Origin: Desulfofustis sp.
GTDB lineage: Bacteria; Desulfobacterota; Desulfobulbia; Desulfobulbales; Desulfocapsaceae
Length of the DNA: 5,339 bases
Assembly (NCBI GenBank): GCA_029287755.1
Contig: JARFQM010000306.1
Location: 1-5,339, forward strand
Direction: 5' to 3'
Shown: positions 4,741-5,339 of the stretch, piece after piece
Layout: the number at the start of each line of letters is the position of its first letter
How positions within the stretch are numbered: position 1 is the stretch's first letter
The notes under the pieces: model-generated
Database searches by the model: none
Seen by the model: only the letters and a program-made list of their open reading frames with translations
Told to the model about the DNA's origin: nothing
Program-made: the position numbers and the translations under genes

Positions 4741-5250
4741 ATGGAAAAGGATACTGAAGCGCACCCCGAGCGGCCCAGCCGAAGAGGCGATGAGCTTGTT
4801 ATACCGACCCTGGCGCTGCTGTTCGCCATTTACTACCTCTATACCATTAAGGACCTCGCCTGGGAGGCCAAGATCAACGGACTGCTGATTGGCTCCGTCT
4901 TGATCCTGCTGGTCCTCATCTTCATAATCAAAATTGGCATCGAAGTAAGCCGCCAGCAATCAAGTTTGAGGTTCGGTGATTTGTTTGCCTGGGGGCGAGC
5001 CCAGGCAGGCAGAATAGGATTGTTCGGTCTTGCAGTTCTCTACGTTATGGTAATTCCGTACGCCGGCTACACACTCACGACCTGCGTTTTTTTATTTCTG
5101 GCGATGTTCGTGCTGGGTGTACGCTCGCCGGTAAAGCTCATCGGGGTCTCACTGGCACTGTCCCTGACCGGCTACTACCTCTTCATCGCACTGCTGGAAA
5201 CGAGATTTCCGCCGGGACCAATAGAAAAACTATTTGGACTGCTCTTCTGA
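4741..5250 (+). CDS. tctB: TTT transporter small membrane subunit (TctB family)
   Basis: From this start the protein has 169 residues, the usual size for TctB, the small membrane subunit that partners TctA in the inner membrane. Hydrophobic segments appear at about 19-36, 45-66, 91-107, 109-127 and 131-151. The stretch 91-127 holds two membrane passes split around PYAGY (106-110), as is common in TctB. The end, LLETRFPPGP (151-160), matches the conserved (L/F)-P-x-G element near the TctB C-terminus. The polar N-terminus (MEKDTEAHPERPSRRGDE) should be cytoplasmic. The ATG at 4741 is preceded by AAAAAGG (4726-4732) with 8-base spacing. The frame also has ATGs at 4669 and 4678, which would add 24 or 21 residues but have no ribosome site and lie beside the stem-loop. 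The sequence is poorly conserved in this family, so identity rests on topology, size and position between tctC and tctA. Confidence 0.88.
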   Translation: MEKDTEAHPERPSRRGDELVIPTLALLFAIYYLYTIKDLAWEAKINGLLIGSVLILLVLIFIIKIGIEVSRQQSSLRFGDLFAWGRAQAGRIGLFGLAVLYVMVIPYAGYTLTTCVFLFLAMFVLGVRSPVKLIGVSLALSLTGYYLFIALLETRFPPGPIEKLFGLLF

Positions 5251-5251
5251 G

Positions 5252-5339
5252 ATGGAATTTACATTTGAGTTTTTATCATCACTCTTTATGGCATCGCTGA
5301 GCCAGTGGTACGTGATCGTCCCCGCCATCGTCATTGGGC
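5252..5339 (+). CDS. tctA: TTT transporter large membrane subunit (TctA family), N-terminal fragment
   Basis: The ATG lies one base after the tctB stop, so translation is probably coupled; no separate Shine-Dalgarno is evident. The 29 codons inside the window give MEFTFEFLSSLFMASL, then SQWYVIVPAIVIG. This is a polar start followed by a hydrophobic helix, as in TctA proteins, where such a helix normally leads into a G-x-x-x-G-x-x-P-G-(I/L)-G motif just past the point where this gene is cut. TctA is the main transport subunit, with about a dozen membrane helices. The call depends mainly on operon position, since the preserved part is short. Confidence 0.75.
   Translation, partial: MEFTFEFLSSLFMASLSQWYVIVPAIVIG

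Overview
The window (about 5.3 kb, moderately GC-rich genes separated by AT-rich gaps) looks like a catabolic or uptake locus from a Gram-negative bacterium. The evidence is a tripartite tricarboxylate transporter (TTT) operon with a periplasmic receptor, together with two GntR/FCD regulators and the first codons of a probable fumarylacetoacetate hydrolase (FAH) family gene. TTT systems and FAH genes of this kind are commonest in Pseudomonadota and also occur in Desulfobacterota. The sequence alone does not decide the taxon.

Layout, left to right: (1) positions 1-49, minus strand: the first 16 codons of a gene running out of the window, probably an FAH-family hydrolase. (2) 50-307: an AT-rich divergent promoter region carrying CCAAT/ATTGG inverted repeats. 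One of them fills the spacer of a leftward TTGACA promoter. (3) 308-988, plus: a FadR-like GntR regulator with an intact FCD metal-site tetrad. (4) 1091-1849, minus: a ModA-like (molybdate-type) substrate-binding protein, convergent with the regulator and with no ABC permease or ATPase beside it. (5) 1850-2479: about 630 bases without a convincing gene but dense in inverted repeats. These include three back-to-back hairpins directly upstream of the ModA-like start, a cluster of AGACAT/ATGTCT half-sites, and an 18-bp perfect palindrome over the putative promoter of the next gene. (6) 2480-3172, plus: a second GntR/FCD regulator with a degraded metal site. (7) 3173-3539: a leader or promoter region. 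(8) 3540-4556 tctC, 4741-5250 tctB and 5252-5339 (cut off) tctA, plus strand: a TTT transporter operon whose receptor has a twin-arginine signal. A strong stem-loop separates tctC from tctB.

Inferred logic: the TTT system imports a small carboxylate, and the FAH-type enzyme (with genes outside the window) probably acts on this or a related compound. The two GntR regulators probably sense pathway acids. Regulator 1 most likely controls the divergent FAH gene and itself, and regulator 2 controls itself and perhaps the TTT operon. The substrate cannot be read from the sequence. No mobile element, CRISPR array, tRNA or rRNA was seen. The least ordinary part is the structured, repeat-rich intergenic region 1850-2479.
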